NCBI RefSeq assembly: GCF_000203795.2
Contig: NW_006281102.1
Location: 786,567 to 850,566, forward strand
DNA from: Batrachochytrium dendrobatidis JAM81
Taxonomy: Eukaryota; Chytridiomycota; Chytridiomycetes; Rhizophydiales
Reading direction: 5' to 3'
DNA: 64,000 nucleotides
Below the pieces are notes generated by a model, which saw only the letters and a program-made list of their open reading frames with translations, made no database searches and was not told the origin of the DNA. The stretch's first letter is position 1. Each line of letters begins with the position of its first letter. The position numbers and the translations under genes were made by a program. Of this stretch, positions 44,881 to 55,984 are shown in pieces.

Positions 44881-46814
44881 ATGGATGACGGAAACATCGA
44901 GCCTGTTGCTACTCTTCCCACTCTGCCTCGTGGTCATCCTCAGCACTCACAGTTCGTGGCATCCAACAACTACTCTAGACCTGGGTTGACTACCAACAAT
45001 GGCTACTCCACCACTTCCAGCTACAACACTCACTTAACCCAAGAGTCTGGTCTTGTTCGTTACTTACCGTCTCGCATACAAGCATTGGTACGTTACTATT
45101 TTGTCATGACAAAACAGTTATTCGCTAGTGGTGAATTGCAGTGGCATAGCCTCCATGCTTAATCAAAATCCACTGCAATCGTTACTAAATATTAATGCAC
45201 TAGTTTAGAATAACTAGTGCATTACACCAGTGCATTGACCACTGCTTTCTGTCCATTACAAACCTATTCATTGTTCTGCAATGTCTTTGACTATTCACAC
45301 TGACAACATATATCCCTTGAGTCCCTTGAATTGGTCCCTGTCAGGGCAGAAGCAAATGGATTTTGTCTTGTCAATGCCAGAATGGCTTGAGATTTCTTGA
45401 GGCGTTATGCTGGCATGGAGTTGCTGAATAGTGAAACCATCTGCTTGTTGATTGTTCGGCATACCACATGTCTGATATCTTGTTGATTTTCACTAACTTT
45501 CTATATCCATTCTATCGTGCATTCAGCTTCCAACCGACTACTGGGGAAGGGTTGCAATTGGCTGGTCCGTTGTTCAATTCATCTTTGTCGGCATTCTGGA
45601 GATTGCTCTTGCGGTTCAACACTATTTTTATGTTGCCCAACTTGATGCTCTCACTCCTTGGTCTTTCCCTCTCAATCCAACAAAAGACGACATTGTTGGG
45701 AATGGCCATGCTATAACAGTCTACCACTCCTTGGTCTGTTTTGCTCTTCTTTTTCAGCTTGTCATGGTCTATGATGCCATTGCCAACAAGTCTGTCATTC
45801 AGCTCTGTGCTACCACATTGTTCAATTGGTCCGTATCTATTTACACCATCGTGCAGTCCCGTCAGGCAGGAATATTGCTGAATGATGCTCCACAATGGAT
45901 TGTTGCCGACTTATCTACACACCCTACCTTACCATTGGAAATCGTCATTATTGTCTCGATGTTTGTGTTTGCTCCTGGATGGATCTTCATGTCATATCAG
46001 CTATACAAGGTGTTTGGATGGACCATCTTTAAAGAGTTGGGTGCTGATGTGAATGTTCGCAGTAAGTTTAATCTTTTGACTTGGTTATGGAACCCCAAAA
46101 TGGCATGTTACTGATTTTCATTTTCACTTGCATTTTATCGTGTAGACCAATTGATGGTTCATCATGTACACTTGCTATTGCTCAAGCTAGATGTATTTTT
46201 CTTTCTCGGATTCTCCTTTCAATTTGTGTGTCTTGTTCTTGCTGGTAAAGGAAATACTGGAGACTCGATTCTTCACGCTATTATCTCTGTTCCCGGAACC
46301 ATCATTCTTCTAATTATTTCATACATTGCCGTAAGTAGATCATGTCTTGTGTGTCCTAGTCGTTTTTTGCAAACTAAACCATGTTGACTCTTTTTATAGA
46401 TTCGAAGGGAATCCAAATTGTGGATGATTGTGTCAATTTTGGGTCTGCTAGGCGGCTCAATATACCTAATCGTCAAAATCGTGGAAGTGAATGGATCATC
46501 TATTGAGAGTGTCAGAAAATTCCATTCTTCCAAAAACTCGCTGACATTCTTTAGTAAGTCATGTTCACTGCTATGGGTTTAAACTTGGAGTTGATATTAA
46601 CTCTTTCATTTACCTTGCATTAGTCGTATTGACGCTACTCATGTCAGGCATTACTTGCGTGTCAGCTATTCTTAATTATCTTCAATTTGGAAAAGGTCTC
46701 AAGGATCACTTGGATAATCATAAACGGCCTGCCGGATCGGTTGAGTTGGAACACCTCAGTCAAAGCAACGGAGGCATGTCCAGTCATGGAAAACATGGAT
46801 GGATGCATGGTTAA
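44881..46814 (+). CDS. Multi-pass membrane protein (UPF0658-like, Golgi)
   Basis: 423 aa. Exons: 44881-45087, 45527-46061, 46146-46330, 46400-46553, 46624-46814; GT-AG and closing phases. About eight transmembrane helices can be counted, for example VVQFIFVGILEIALAV, SLVCFALLFQLVMVY, EIVIIVSMFVFAPGW, VFFFLGFSFQFVCLVLA, IVSILGLLGGSIYLIV and IVLTLLMSGITCVSAIL. The Ser/Asn-rich N-terminus is cytosolic-looking. The last helix is followed by NYLQFGKGLKDHL, which resembles the conserved end of the fungal UPF0658 Golgi membrane protein family. The function of that family is unknown. Intron 1 is 439 bp and contains a perfect hairpin (listed separately). Confidence 0.7.
45193..45224. repeat. Perfect 13-bp inverted repeat in an intron
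   Basis: TAATGCACTAGTT (45193-45205) and AACTAGTGCATTA (45212-45224) form a perfect stem with a 6-base loop, inside intron 1 of the membrane-protein gene. A further partial copy, CCAGTGCATTGACC, follows at about 45227. Confidence 0.85.
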
Positions 46815-47214
46815 TTATTTCATACTTTTACATTGATTGTTTTTACTATTCATATCCTAATTTGTCCTTCTCGAGCCAGATATCTTGCTACTCGAGATGT
46901 TTCAATCTCTCTGATCAAGACTGCTTTCTTGAATCAGACTTTAGCCATCCTTGCATTTTCTGTCCAATTGAAAGTTTTAAACTTCTACATTAAACTTGTT
47001 TTGAATTATATATCAGTTGGAAATGTGTTTTAGAGTTGAAAGTATTTGGAGATAGTCTATACATTTTCCTACTGTAGTCGATTCGAAAACGAGTCTGATT
47101 TGAAGAGTGCAGCCAGTTCACTTGGGCTCAAACCAGATGACAAAATGCTCAAGACTTGAAATTGCAATTCAATTTTTTTCTAAACTGATCAGCATTTGTA
47201 TCCACTGCAACCCA
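46815..47214. other. Intergenic between tandem membrane-protein genes
   Basis: 400 bp, AT-rich. Holds the 3' region of the upstream gene and a promoter. Short frames present are not supported. Confidence 0.35.
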
Positions 47215-47919
47215 ATGACCTCTCAGTCACCACAAAAGTACTCGATTGCAGTTCCAAAGTATAAGCGGGATGTTCTGTTGCATCCCTATACGCAACACGC
47301 AATACAGCTGTTCAAATCGTATTCTTTTCCTTCGATTGAAACAGCTATTCTTACGCCAGGTATATCTCCCTACCCATCATGGATAGCATCAGCAGCATGT
47401 AAGTGAATTTAATAGGTGTGCATGCAGTCTACAGTAGGTATAGGCTGAACCGACAGCCTTATGGCTCGGATTGCAGCTAACAATGAGTTGGACAGGTGCT
47501 GTAGGAGCTTTGGGAACTCTGAGATCTATTCGACTTTCAAAAAACTACATGACAGTAGGACTACTGGGTATATACTCGGCCATTTTTACTGGAACAGGGT
47601 AAACTCGTTCTTTTCAGATTCAAGTTGGTCTAGAATACTCATTTTATTTCGAGTGTAGGTGGATGACATGTCTTGATACAACCAACGGCCCGTCAACCAC
47701 AGCAGGTAGTTTGAATAGTTGGCATGTGTGATCATGTCTAGTGGGTTAACTTACTATTGCTTTATACTTTGTTGTGATGAAGCTTGGGGAACATTATACT
47801 TGCTCACCTCGGCATCAGGAACATTTACTAAACCAAAAATTGGTCCAGTCGCGATATACGCTACTGTTGCAACCACTACCATTTCCTACTTGATGGAAAC
47901 ATTTGGATTCAACGATTAG
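47215..47919 (+). CDS. Small multi-pass membrane protein, unrecognised
   Basis: 169 aa from four exons: 47215-47398, 47457-47598, 47659-47705, 47783-47919; all GT-AG and phases close exactly to the stop. The N-terminal ~45 residues are polar and basic (PKYKRDVLLHPYTQH). Three or four Gly/Thr/Ser-rich hydrophobic segments follow, for example LWLGLQLTMSWTGAVGALG, TVGLLGIYSAIFTGTG and VAIYATVATTTISYLM. Gly-rich helices with short polar loops suggest a small organelle membrane protein, but I see no Tim17/22 signature. The consistent splicing supports a real gene. Confidence 0.7.
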
Positions 47920-48391
47920 GGTCGACTATTTAGCGGTATATACTGACTTGGCTCACATCCTCATGTCGTATTAGACTTTATATTCCAATTAAACACATTC
48001 AAAAACAGTATAGGACAACAAAAAATAGATTTGAAGAAACAAGACGGAGACATGCTTGTTGAAACTCCAAGGAAATGAGGGTGAAATAAAATAAAAAGTT
48101 CAATCGAGTGAAGCAGCCTATTATTGTTTGAGCAGCCAAGATGAAGTCCTCACTAGATCTTACATGAATTGCACGAAATATAAAGGGAATTCCAGCCACA
48201 TAGAAACCATATATTGCCATACTCCACCAGATAAGAAAATAAAACCAAATTCGGACTTTTGAACATTAAACATAACGAGTCAAAAGCCCAAGACAAACAC
48301 TACGATATCCACCCGCACGACATCAGCCAATAGCTACTACTTGATTCGTCCCAATATAAAAAAGAAACTCGCAAACGCCGATCTTGATAGA
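47920..48391. other. Convergent intergenic region with a doubtful small ORF
   Basis: 472 bp between convergent genes. A minus-strand frame with an ATG at 48220 runs to 47999 (73 codons, MAIYGFYVAGIPFIF at the start, hydrophobic). It might be an exon of a tiny membrane protein (a GTAAGA donor lies 19 codons in), but I could not complete a model. Otherwise nothing is seen. Confidence 0.3.
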
Positions 48392-50075
48392 TCAGATCAA
48401 CATACATTTAGTTTTGTGTGTAGTCACTTGGCGGACAAGAGCTGCTCTCGTTGCGTGCTCAAATACTTCATGAACACCTTCATTTAGACGGGCACTGCAT
48501 TCCAAAAACTTATGTGCTCCAATTTTCTGAGCAACGGCCTGGCCTTGTTCATACGTCACTGGAGATTGTTGTGTCTTGGCAAGTTCTTGAATGGTTTTGG
48601 GATCATTTCTAAGGTCCTTTTTGCATCCAACCAAGATAATGGGAAGTCTCGCACAAAAATGAATCACTTCAGAAATCCACTAAACGACAAAATTGGGCAG
48701 AAAACCAGATTAAGTGTGTGCAATTTTCAAATGCAAAATGTATAAATAACTTACCTTTTCTTGTACGTTGTCAAGAGAGTCTGGAGAGTCAATGGCATAG
48801 CAAATCAGAATGACATGCGAATCGGGATATGAAAGAGGACGAAGACGATCATAGTCTTCTTGGCCAGCAGTATCCCAGAGCGCCAACTCAACACGTCTGT
48901 TATCAACCTCAACATCAGCAACATAGTTTTCAAAAACGGTTGGAACATATGCCTAATTTCATACATGAAGCCAAATGATATTCTAGTGAGTGGTTGGTCT
49001 AAACAAACACGTGCCATTCAATTGAGCAAAAATAGCCAGGTGGAATCAGGAAAAAAGGTGACCAGGGTGACGTAATAAGCGTGATGAGGGAATGCCAACT
49101 ATTGTATAGACGCAACATGCCGCAATCGCAGCAGAATCTGACTGGCCTCAACCACCAATTCAAAAAATAGCCAAAAGTTGATCAAACATGTCATCAGGCC
49201 ATATTGATATAACAATGGGGTCCCGGTCCAAAAGTGATGTGGCTCAAGTGAGGACCTGTGCCGTCATGCTCACACTTAATGAGAATTTATCAGCAGCAGC
49301 AAAAAGATTGGCATAGCAAAGAAGCAAAGCGCAAAGAAATGTTGTCGAGATCAGGCAAGATGCAAGTAGGAAAGTGATCAGTCATAAGCTGAACGCCAAG
49401 ACAGTTGTAGAAACCAAACAGCAAATAATCCAATTCACCCTCACAACTAGTCTAGTGCTTGAACATTTGCAGTCAGAAAAAACTGTAGCAGCAAATGCTC
49501 TAGTCTAAAATGCTATGAGTGGTGATTTGATGCCTAAATAACAAAATGGCTGAAATCATGTGCTACAACTATCAAATCAATGCAGTCGCTGCTGTACATA
49601 GCAACCAACAAGAGTACACCAAGGAGCTGATACCGCACCAATAAAAGCACTGTAGGGAAAGGACGGAACAGATAAGAAGGTGGCTGATCCAAATAAGATC
49701 ATCACTGCCAACTGCAAATTATGAGCTAAACAGGTGTAGCCGGAAAGTAGAGTTTTGTAGCACCAGGCATAATGGGTTTGCAAAAACAACAGTATAGAAT
49801 CCTTGTATGTGATTCATGATATACAATTCATGTACGATTGGTACATGAATTATATATCATGTCCTGAATTCCTATATCACTGTGGGAGCTGAAGATTATA
49901 TACTGTAGAGCAACTTGGTGGCCATGTATAGAATAGCAGATTAAAGTGACAAGAGTCGCAAGCGTGGAGTAGTACTGACCTCGGGGAAAGTGCCTTTTGA
50001 GAAGACAATCAGCAAGCAAGTTTTGCCACAAGCACCGTCACCAACAATAACAAGTTTGCGACGGATTTCAGCCAT
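48392..50075 (-). CDS. RHO1: Rho-type small GTPase, Rho1 group
   Basis: 193 aa. Exons: 50075-49980, 48952-48755, 48679-48392. Rho1 controls cell-wall glucan synthesis, actin and polarity from the plasma membrane. G1 [11 protein letters not shown], effector loop [13 protein letters not shown]3 [19 protein letters not shown]4 VGCKKDLR (usually TKxD/CKxD), G5 ECSA. The Rho insert follows ([18 protein letters not shown]). The C-terminus is CMLI, a geranylgeranylation-type CAAX box, preceded by Lys residues. Exon 1 ends FPE and exon 2 starts AYVPT, so the exon junction is exact. The first intron is 1027 bp, about ten times the local norm, and carries a 20-bp hairpin. The third exon starts WISEVIHFC. 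Confidence 0.95.
49816..49860. repeat. 20-bp hairpin in RHO1 intron 1
   Basis: ATGATATACAATTCATGTAC (49816-49835) pairs with GTACATGAATTATATATCAT (49841-49860), with one mismatch and a 5-base loop. It lies within the long first intron of RHO1, about 120 bp from its 5' end. Confidence 0.8.
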
Positions 50076-51301
50076 TTTGAGTCAGTTGTAATGAAAACCT
50101 AATAATCAAAATGTGAGTGACTCTTGAAATATCGCGAGCTGTCGAGACGAGTCGACAAACTAAATGGTTAATGTGAGCGAAAATCACAGCCCAAAAAACA
50201 ATAGATAAAGATAGGGCCCAAAATGCACATTGTGGATGGCGAGAGTGTTTTCTTGTTTCCAAGGAGCGTAGGGAAAATATAGATAAATATAGGCTGATGG
50301 TGGTTTTGTAGAAAATAAACACCTTGGTGTATTAGGGATAAAGTGCAACGACTATATTTGATGAAAAGGTAAAGCTGTTTCAGCTGAACAAGTTGTGACA
50401 GATGAGCAGAGCAAATAAAGTTCAATGTGGCTAGATTCAATGGGAGATAGTAAACCCAATAATATAGGGAAAGATGGCAAGAGCAAGTCAATACCCCTGT
50501 ATATCAACTGCTATTGTAGCCTTGACAAATCAGAAAAGCCAACAACAATGGTCAAGGGTCAAAAGAGTTGGATACTGTCTAAAAAATGACAAAAGCTGAT
50601 TGGAAAAAGAGGTATGCAGGCCAAGACTTGAAAGGATAGTCCTTATAACAACAGCTGGAAGATATCAAGATATAGAGGGCGTGGATATAGTCACTGTTAG
50701 CCAGGGGACAGTCGGTCATCCATGTCCCAATGTAAAAGTAGCAACAATTGCTCCTGAATGGCTGTTTTCAAATCAGTACTATCTTGGAGTATAACAAAAG
50801 GATAGTAGAGCTGCGGCTACCGGTCAGAGTCAAGGCAATACAAGACACAAACCTACCAAATCTGAAGTCAGAGGATTGTGAGACACGAAGTTGGAAGAAA
50901 CAATTCAGATTGCTGCGGTTTATTGCCTCATAATCTCTCGCCTTTTGGTGGTCACCCACCAATCCTTGCATTACACCCACCATTTTTCATTTTGCTTTTA
51001 TTGCTCCAACAATCAATTTCATTCTAATCGACTCATTCATCCAGGTATGTTTTGCTCTGTGTATTTGACTGCAGCTCCACCTGAACCACTTGTTGGTATC
51101 ATGTGCATGTCTTGCATTTAAACTTGTCTGTGTCTTTTGATGATACCATTTCTACTGTGGTCTAGACTTTACTATAACGAAACTAACTAGTACTGATTAG
51201 GCTTCACTCTCAGTTGTTGGTTCAGCTATATCAAGTCGGAAACCGATCACTATTAATATAAAACAGTGAGCATAACTCACTTTCAACCTATACTTTCAGC
51301 C
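50076..51301. other. Long divergent intergenic region, RHO1 / PP2C
   Basis: 1.2 kb. Several frames of 60-107 codons occur on both strands, but none has domain features, good splice context or family resemblance. It is probably regulatory and 5'-UTR sequence for the two divergent signalling genes. Confidence 0.4.
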
Positions 51302-54049
51302 ATGCATCAACTCGGCAGTTCCAGTCCAGTCCCTTGTGAACTTGGCAATGCAGTTAGAACTGGCGAATTGCAGGACTCTCACAACGGTAATTCATTCACT
51401 ACTTCTAGCATTGTCTATGTTGGCTTTGGAAAATATCCAATAGATTCTTTTTTCTGCTGTATAAACTGCACATTCCTTGATACTCATATCAAACCTTGGA
51501 GCCACAGTTCGTGTTCCTTGTTCCCTTTTACAGCCTTGTCAATTTCACAAATCCCAATGCTTGCACTTTGTTCGGACCTCTATAACTTGTTTGATAAGCT
51601 TTAACTTACATTTGACTCTATATCAGATATCGCCTCTGGTTCTGTCGTTGAGAAACCTGCAGCAGCATCAGAAACATTAGCCAATGAAGCAATGCTGGAC
51701 ATTGCAACCACAGAGTCGATTGCTGATATGATTGCAGAAACTAGCTATGCCAGAGTAACGGCAGCTACCGAACTGGACTCGCCGCCTGGTTTGGATTCAA
51801 GGTCTGAAATTGTATTTCTTCGTTCTCGAAAATCACGTGTTGTTTCAAATGTCGAGTTTCTTGATCACGATATTATTATGGAGCAGGACGATGCAGAGCA
51901 GGACGATGCAGAACATGATCCGGAAGATGATATTGAAGAGGAAGAGACTATCTATGAAAACAAAAAGAAGCCAGATCCTATCCTGATCAATTCTACTGGT
52001 CCACCTTCCCCAACACTTCCACGCATTGACTCGAAAAGGCCACTGGACGATGACACTTGTGCTGATGACAGCCATCTGCATGTTGAATCTAAAAAAATTG
52101 CCGCGCTTGTTTCCGAGGAAACACCTTTTCAGTCTGAAACAATGGAGATTGATGAGAAACAGCAAGATATATCTATGCCTTTCAATTTAAATGTAAATGC
52201 CGGACTGCACACGGATTTGAGACCGTCGCAGGAAACTCCGTGCTCAGACACTACAGATCCGTCAAGCGCTCACTCTTTGGCCTTCAACATTTCACTTTCT
52301 TCTGCTCACTCTTCATCTTCTTCATCTACTTTTTTACCTTCAACCACTGTGGATTCTCAGCGGGAACAGAGTTCCCAGTCTACCATTCAGCCATTACTAC
52401 ATCACAATTTAACTTGGTCTGTTGCTGCACAAGAAGGATATCGTATTTCAAATCCATACACTCGTGCACAAACAAAATTGCACGACCATATTGAAGATGT
52501 ACATTTCCCTGCCATGGCTGATCAGCCCTTGCCTTTTACGTATGACAATGAAACTGGAGACTATCCGCGGCTGGCCCGCTCCCTTATGGCATCCAACGGA
52601 GCCAAAGTTTTTATTATTGCCGATGGGCATGGGGGTGCTGCCGCACCTCGGTTTTTTGCATCTCGTCTTGCCCATGATCTCTTGCTGTTATTAGACTCAC
52701 GCGAATGGGATTTGTCTGAACTTGACCATCGCTCCTCGCTTTCTTCTGATATCTGTGCCATTTTCAAGTTATTGGATGTAGAGTATGCATCCATGAAAGT
52801 GGCGGAATATCGTGCATGGATGGATGCGGGTATGATGCCTCACAATAAGCCGCTTGATGATGGGTGTACAATGGTGGTGAATATAGTCATGACGGAATGG
52901 ATTGTTAATTGTAATGTTGGTGACTCTCGCACTGTGATTGGAGCTAAATTTCCCTGGTTAGCTCATGGTAACAACAGTAATTTGGAACAGGGAAAAGTAA
53001 ATCCAGCAACCAACGAAAACAGCAATGGATCGGGCACATCTCAATGGATTCAGCTGTTTGCCTCTGATGATCACAACATGATGCATCCCGAGAAAGTTGC
53101 TCGTATTCATGGGAATGGAGGAAAGTTCCTCGATCCTCAAGGAACCAGCTTTATGTCTGTAGATATTCAGCCAGTCAGCATTAGAGGTATGAAACCTTAT
53201 ACAGAGCTCAACGGATCTCGCATTTTCCGTCCACTTTCATCATCAATTCGCGCAGTTGGCTGTTCACATCGACGTACTCTTAACCTCACTGCAACCATGG
53301 GTGATTTACTGTTTAAAATTGAACCAGCCATTCTGTCATCTCTTCCCGATATTCGCTTTATCAAACTAGAACCAGGTATGGACTATGTTCTTGTGGCAGC
53401 AACAGATGGTGTTTGGGATCACATGTGTATTCAATACCCACCAGCAGCACAGAATGACAAGGTGTTAGACTTTATCACCAAGGCAGTTCAATCTGTAGCT
53501 ACTCCTACTCCATCCCAGCCTGCAACTACAAATACGTCAAATGTAACAACTGCGATACACTCTCCCTCTGCAAGTACTACCCTGGATAATACGCTTACTC
53601 CATCTGTTTATAATATTGACCTTGAACCCACCGAATTGCCCAGTCTAACACTTTCCTCGACTACTGATTTGGGAAATTCATTTTCTGCTCTCCCACCACT
53701 AATGTTTCCGGCAAGCCCTCTACCAGCATCTCCAGCACACACTCTCATACCACATACATCGACATCGACTGAGCAGAATGCATTCACCACTGCAAAATCT
53801 ACCACATCTAGCAGCGATTGCATTTCAGAATTGTCAACTTTATCCCACACCTCATCCATGAATCCCTTGTTTGATGCTGTGACGTACTGTGCTCAAGCAC
53901 TGGTACGTCGGGAAGTAGATCCACTTCTAGGACAGTACAAGGATCATGGGTTGTTTGTTCCCATGCTTGGTCGATACGACGATGCTACAGCAATGATTTT
54001 ATATTTTTCTCAGCAAGTGCCGAATGGCGATATCTTGCCTGTGCGGTGA
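51302..54049 (+). CDS. PP2C-type protein phosphatase
   Basis: Metal-dependent Ser/Thr phosphatase (PPM family), 835 aa. Exons 51302-51386 and 51627-54049 (phase 1, GT-AG). The first ~270 residues are a disordered acidic and Ser-rich extension (EEEE, DDAEQDDAE runs). The catalytic domain starts near 52440. Motifs: IIADGHGGAAAPRF (metal-binding Asp and Gly), LDDGCTMVV (in place of DGSTA), NVGDSRTV, LFASDDHN and VAATDGVWDHM. The metal-coordinating Asp residues are all present. Inserts of about 40 residues before SDDHN and about 140 Ser/Thr/Pro-rich residues (53490-53850) split the domain before its last strand, DDATAMILYF. This layout is not a standard yeast Ptc protein; the substrate is unknown. 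Confidence 0.88.
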
Positions 54050-54282
54050 TTTGATGGAGAACCATTGTTTTTTGGAGTCCTGAATGGATTAGACGGATGA
54101 GTTTGAATCCGTTATTTTACTGAACTTTGTTTTATAGCAATGTGATGCTCATATTTTTGAAATGTCTAATATTATTTGTTTTGAATGAATGAATTTGTCG
54201 AGATATCGTTAGCCTGATGCTGTTTTGTTAAATTCTTGTTCACACGAAGATGCAAATTGAAATTTCTTCCAATTGAACAAGA

Positions 54283-55704
54283 ATGGTTGCAAGTTCGAGT
54301 CGCAGAGTTCATTCACCCAGAGTTGGTGTGGACAGAGATAACCTTGCAAGAGGTCATATATTTTCCAGCATTTCTCCAGTCACGCCAAGTTTCAACCGGC
54401 AGCAGCGCTATGTTTCAAACTCGTCCGTTTCTCCACTCGGACTCAATCCTGCTCGGCCATCTGCATTGCCTGTTCCTATATTCACCAATACTAGATTTGG
54501 GTCTACTACTGCTACAGCAGAAACAGCTCTAGAAGTCACTACAGCACCAACACAAATCATTTCATCCCTACTAACAACCATTTCAGACAAATTCGAAGGG
54601 TTCTATACTACAATTAATTCACTCTTATCCAGTCGCACTAGAAGAAACAAACACCGAGAAGGAAGAGTGATCAAACCTCAACATGCTCGTATCCAATCAT
54701 CAGTTGGAAGACCATCATCACTTTCCTTGATATCACCTGTATCTTATGGTTCTGTACGTAGGCGATCCCGGCTTGGGAGGGCTGCTTCTGCTGCTGAGCG
54801 TACTGATTCGGACATGGTCATGATGGATATGAAAGGAATGAGCCAGCCATCTTACACTTTACAGGATACCATTATGGATCATCAAGACCAACCACAGCAA
54901 CCATGTCGATCTTCTATGGAAGACTCGGAAAGAATACGCATTTTGGAGGAAAAATTAGCTTTATTGGAACAGCAATTGAAACTGCGTGCTGGTGAATCTG
55001 TAGCACATTCATGCGACTCGGATATGCTTGTTGAAGCTGAACTTAAAAATGTCAGTACTGTTCCTCCTCCTCCTCCCCCTCCTCCACCACAAAGTCATCC
55101 TTTTATACCAATAAGAGCACCTTGCACCAGCACATCCACTATCACCAGTCCAGAGTCTACATTCAAAGCCACGTTAGCCCAGTCCATTGCTGCAGTCAAA
55201 CTTCGACCAATATCTACACACGCCAAAAAGTCTTCACCCACTACAACAATCAATATATCGTTGCCACGGGGTCGGACGGATGTTACTCTATATCCGCGAA
55301 CTCCACAAGGCACAATGAAACTCATGCTGGATGAAATGAAAGGCGTACAGCTCAAACAGCTTCTACCTTCGCAATCACCCTGTAAGCGATCTGTTGGGGA
55401 ACATATTGACAAAAGCAACGATACTCGAGATCCGAATCAGGTCAATAGGATAATAAGCGATCATCAACATTTACAAAATGCACTGAAAAAAAAGTTTCGG
55501 ATGATGTATACTGCTTTACGGGATGATGTTGAAGAATCCAAAACTGGTGCTAGTGAGAATGTGGTAAATAGCGATCTAGGTAATGAGTGTTTTGGTACTG
55601 ATCATGATGTAAACACTGCTTTGGAATACAGGGGTATTTCCACAAATGAAAATGATACTGAACTGGAGCGGGGATGTACCAGTTCAGTGTGGGAATGGAG
55701 TTGA
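54283..55704 (+). CDS. Low-complexity protein with coiled coil and polyproline, unrecognised
   Basis: 473 aa in one exon. The N-terminus is basic and Ser-rich. A coiled coil is visible at RIRILEEKLALLEQQLKL (54930-54985). A run of nine prolines follows (55060-55090), as in profilin-binding proteins. After that PRTPQGTMKLMLDEMKG is the most conserved-looking motif. RIISDHQHLQNALKKKFRMM is a second amphipathic helix. The order coiled coil, polyproline, basic helix recalls proteins that bind profilin/actin or mitochondrial fission regulators, but nothing is diagnostic. A start slightly further downstream is possible. Confidence 0.55.
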   Translation: MVASSSRRVHSPRVGVDRDNLARGHIFSSISPVTPSFNRQQRYVSNSSVSPLGLNPARPSALPVPIFTNTRFGSTTATAETALEVTTAPTQIISSLLTTISDKFEGFYTTINSLLSSRTRRNKHREGRVIKPQHARIQSSVGRPSSLSLISPVSYGSVRRRSRLGRAASAAERTDSDMVMMDMKGMSQPSYTLQDTIMDHQDQPQQPCRSSMEDSERIRILEEKLALLEQQLKLRAGESVAHSCDSDMLVEAELKNVSTVPPPPPPPPPQSHPFIPIRAPCTSTSTITSPESTFKATLAQSIAAVKLRPISTHAKKSSPTTTINISLPRGRTDVTLYPRTPQGTMKLMLDEMKGVQLKQLLPSQSPCKRSVGEHIDKSNDTRDPNQVNRIISDHQHLQNALKKKFRMMYTALRDDVEESKTGASENVVNSDLGNECFGTDHDVNTALEYRGISTNENDTELERGCTSSVWEWS

Positions 55705-55984
55705 TTTCATTTTAAAAAACTATATTTGCCAACCTCAATTGGCTGGTGTATTTTAATAAACTCGGGTATACAATTTTTATTTGGTCTGAAATATATGGCT
55801 CTATATCAGTAAAGTCATAATGCCAGTTTAGTATCGAGTAATCTAGACTGACATCAAAATTAAATCGAGCTTTATATAAATAAAATGTATTTCAAATGCC
55901 CGAGTATCTAGATTAAAACGCTTCAATGACTGCACACATATTGCAACTAAAGCTCAACGCGACTATAGACTGGACAGTATCAAT

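Noticed and set aside
47999..48220. 73-codon hydrophobic minus-strand ORF
   Set aside because: It starts with ATG and might be an exon, but no complete model or family match was found; noted only as doubtful.
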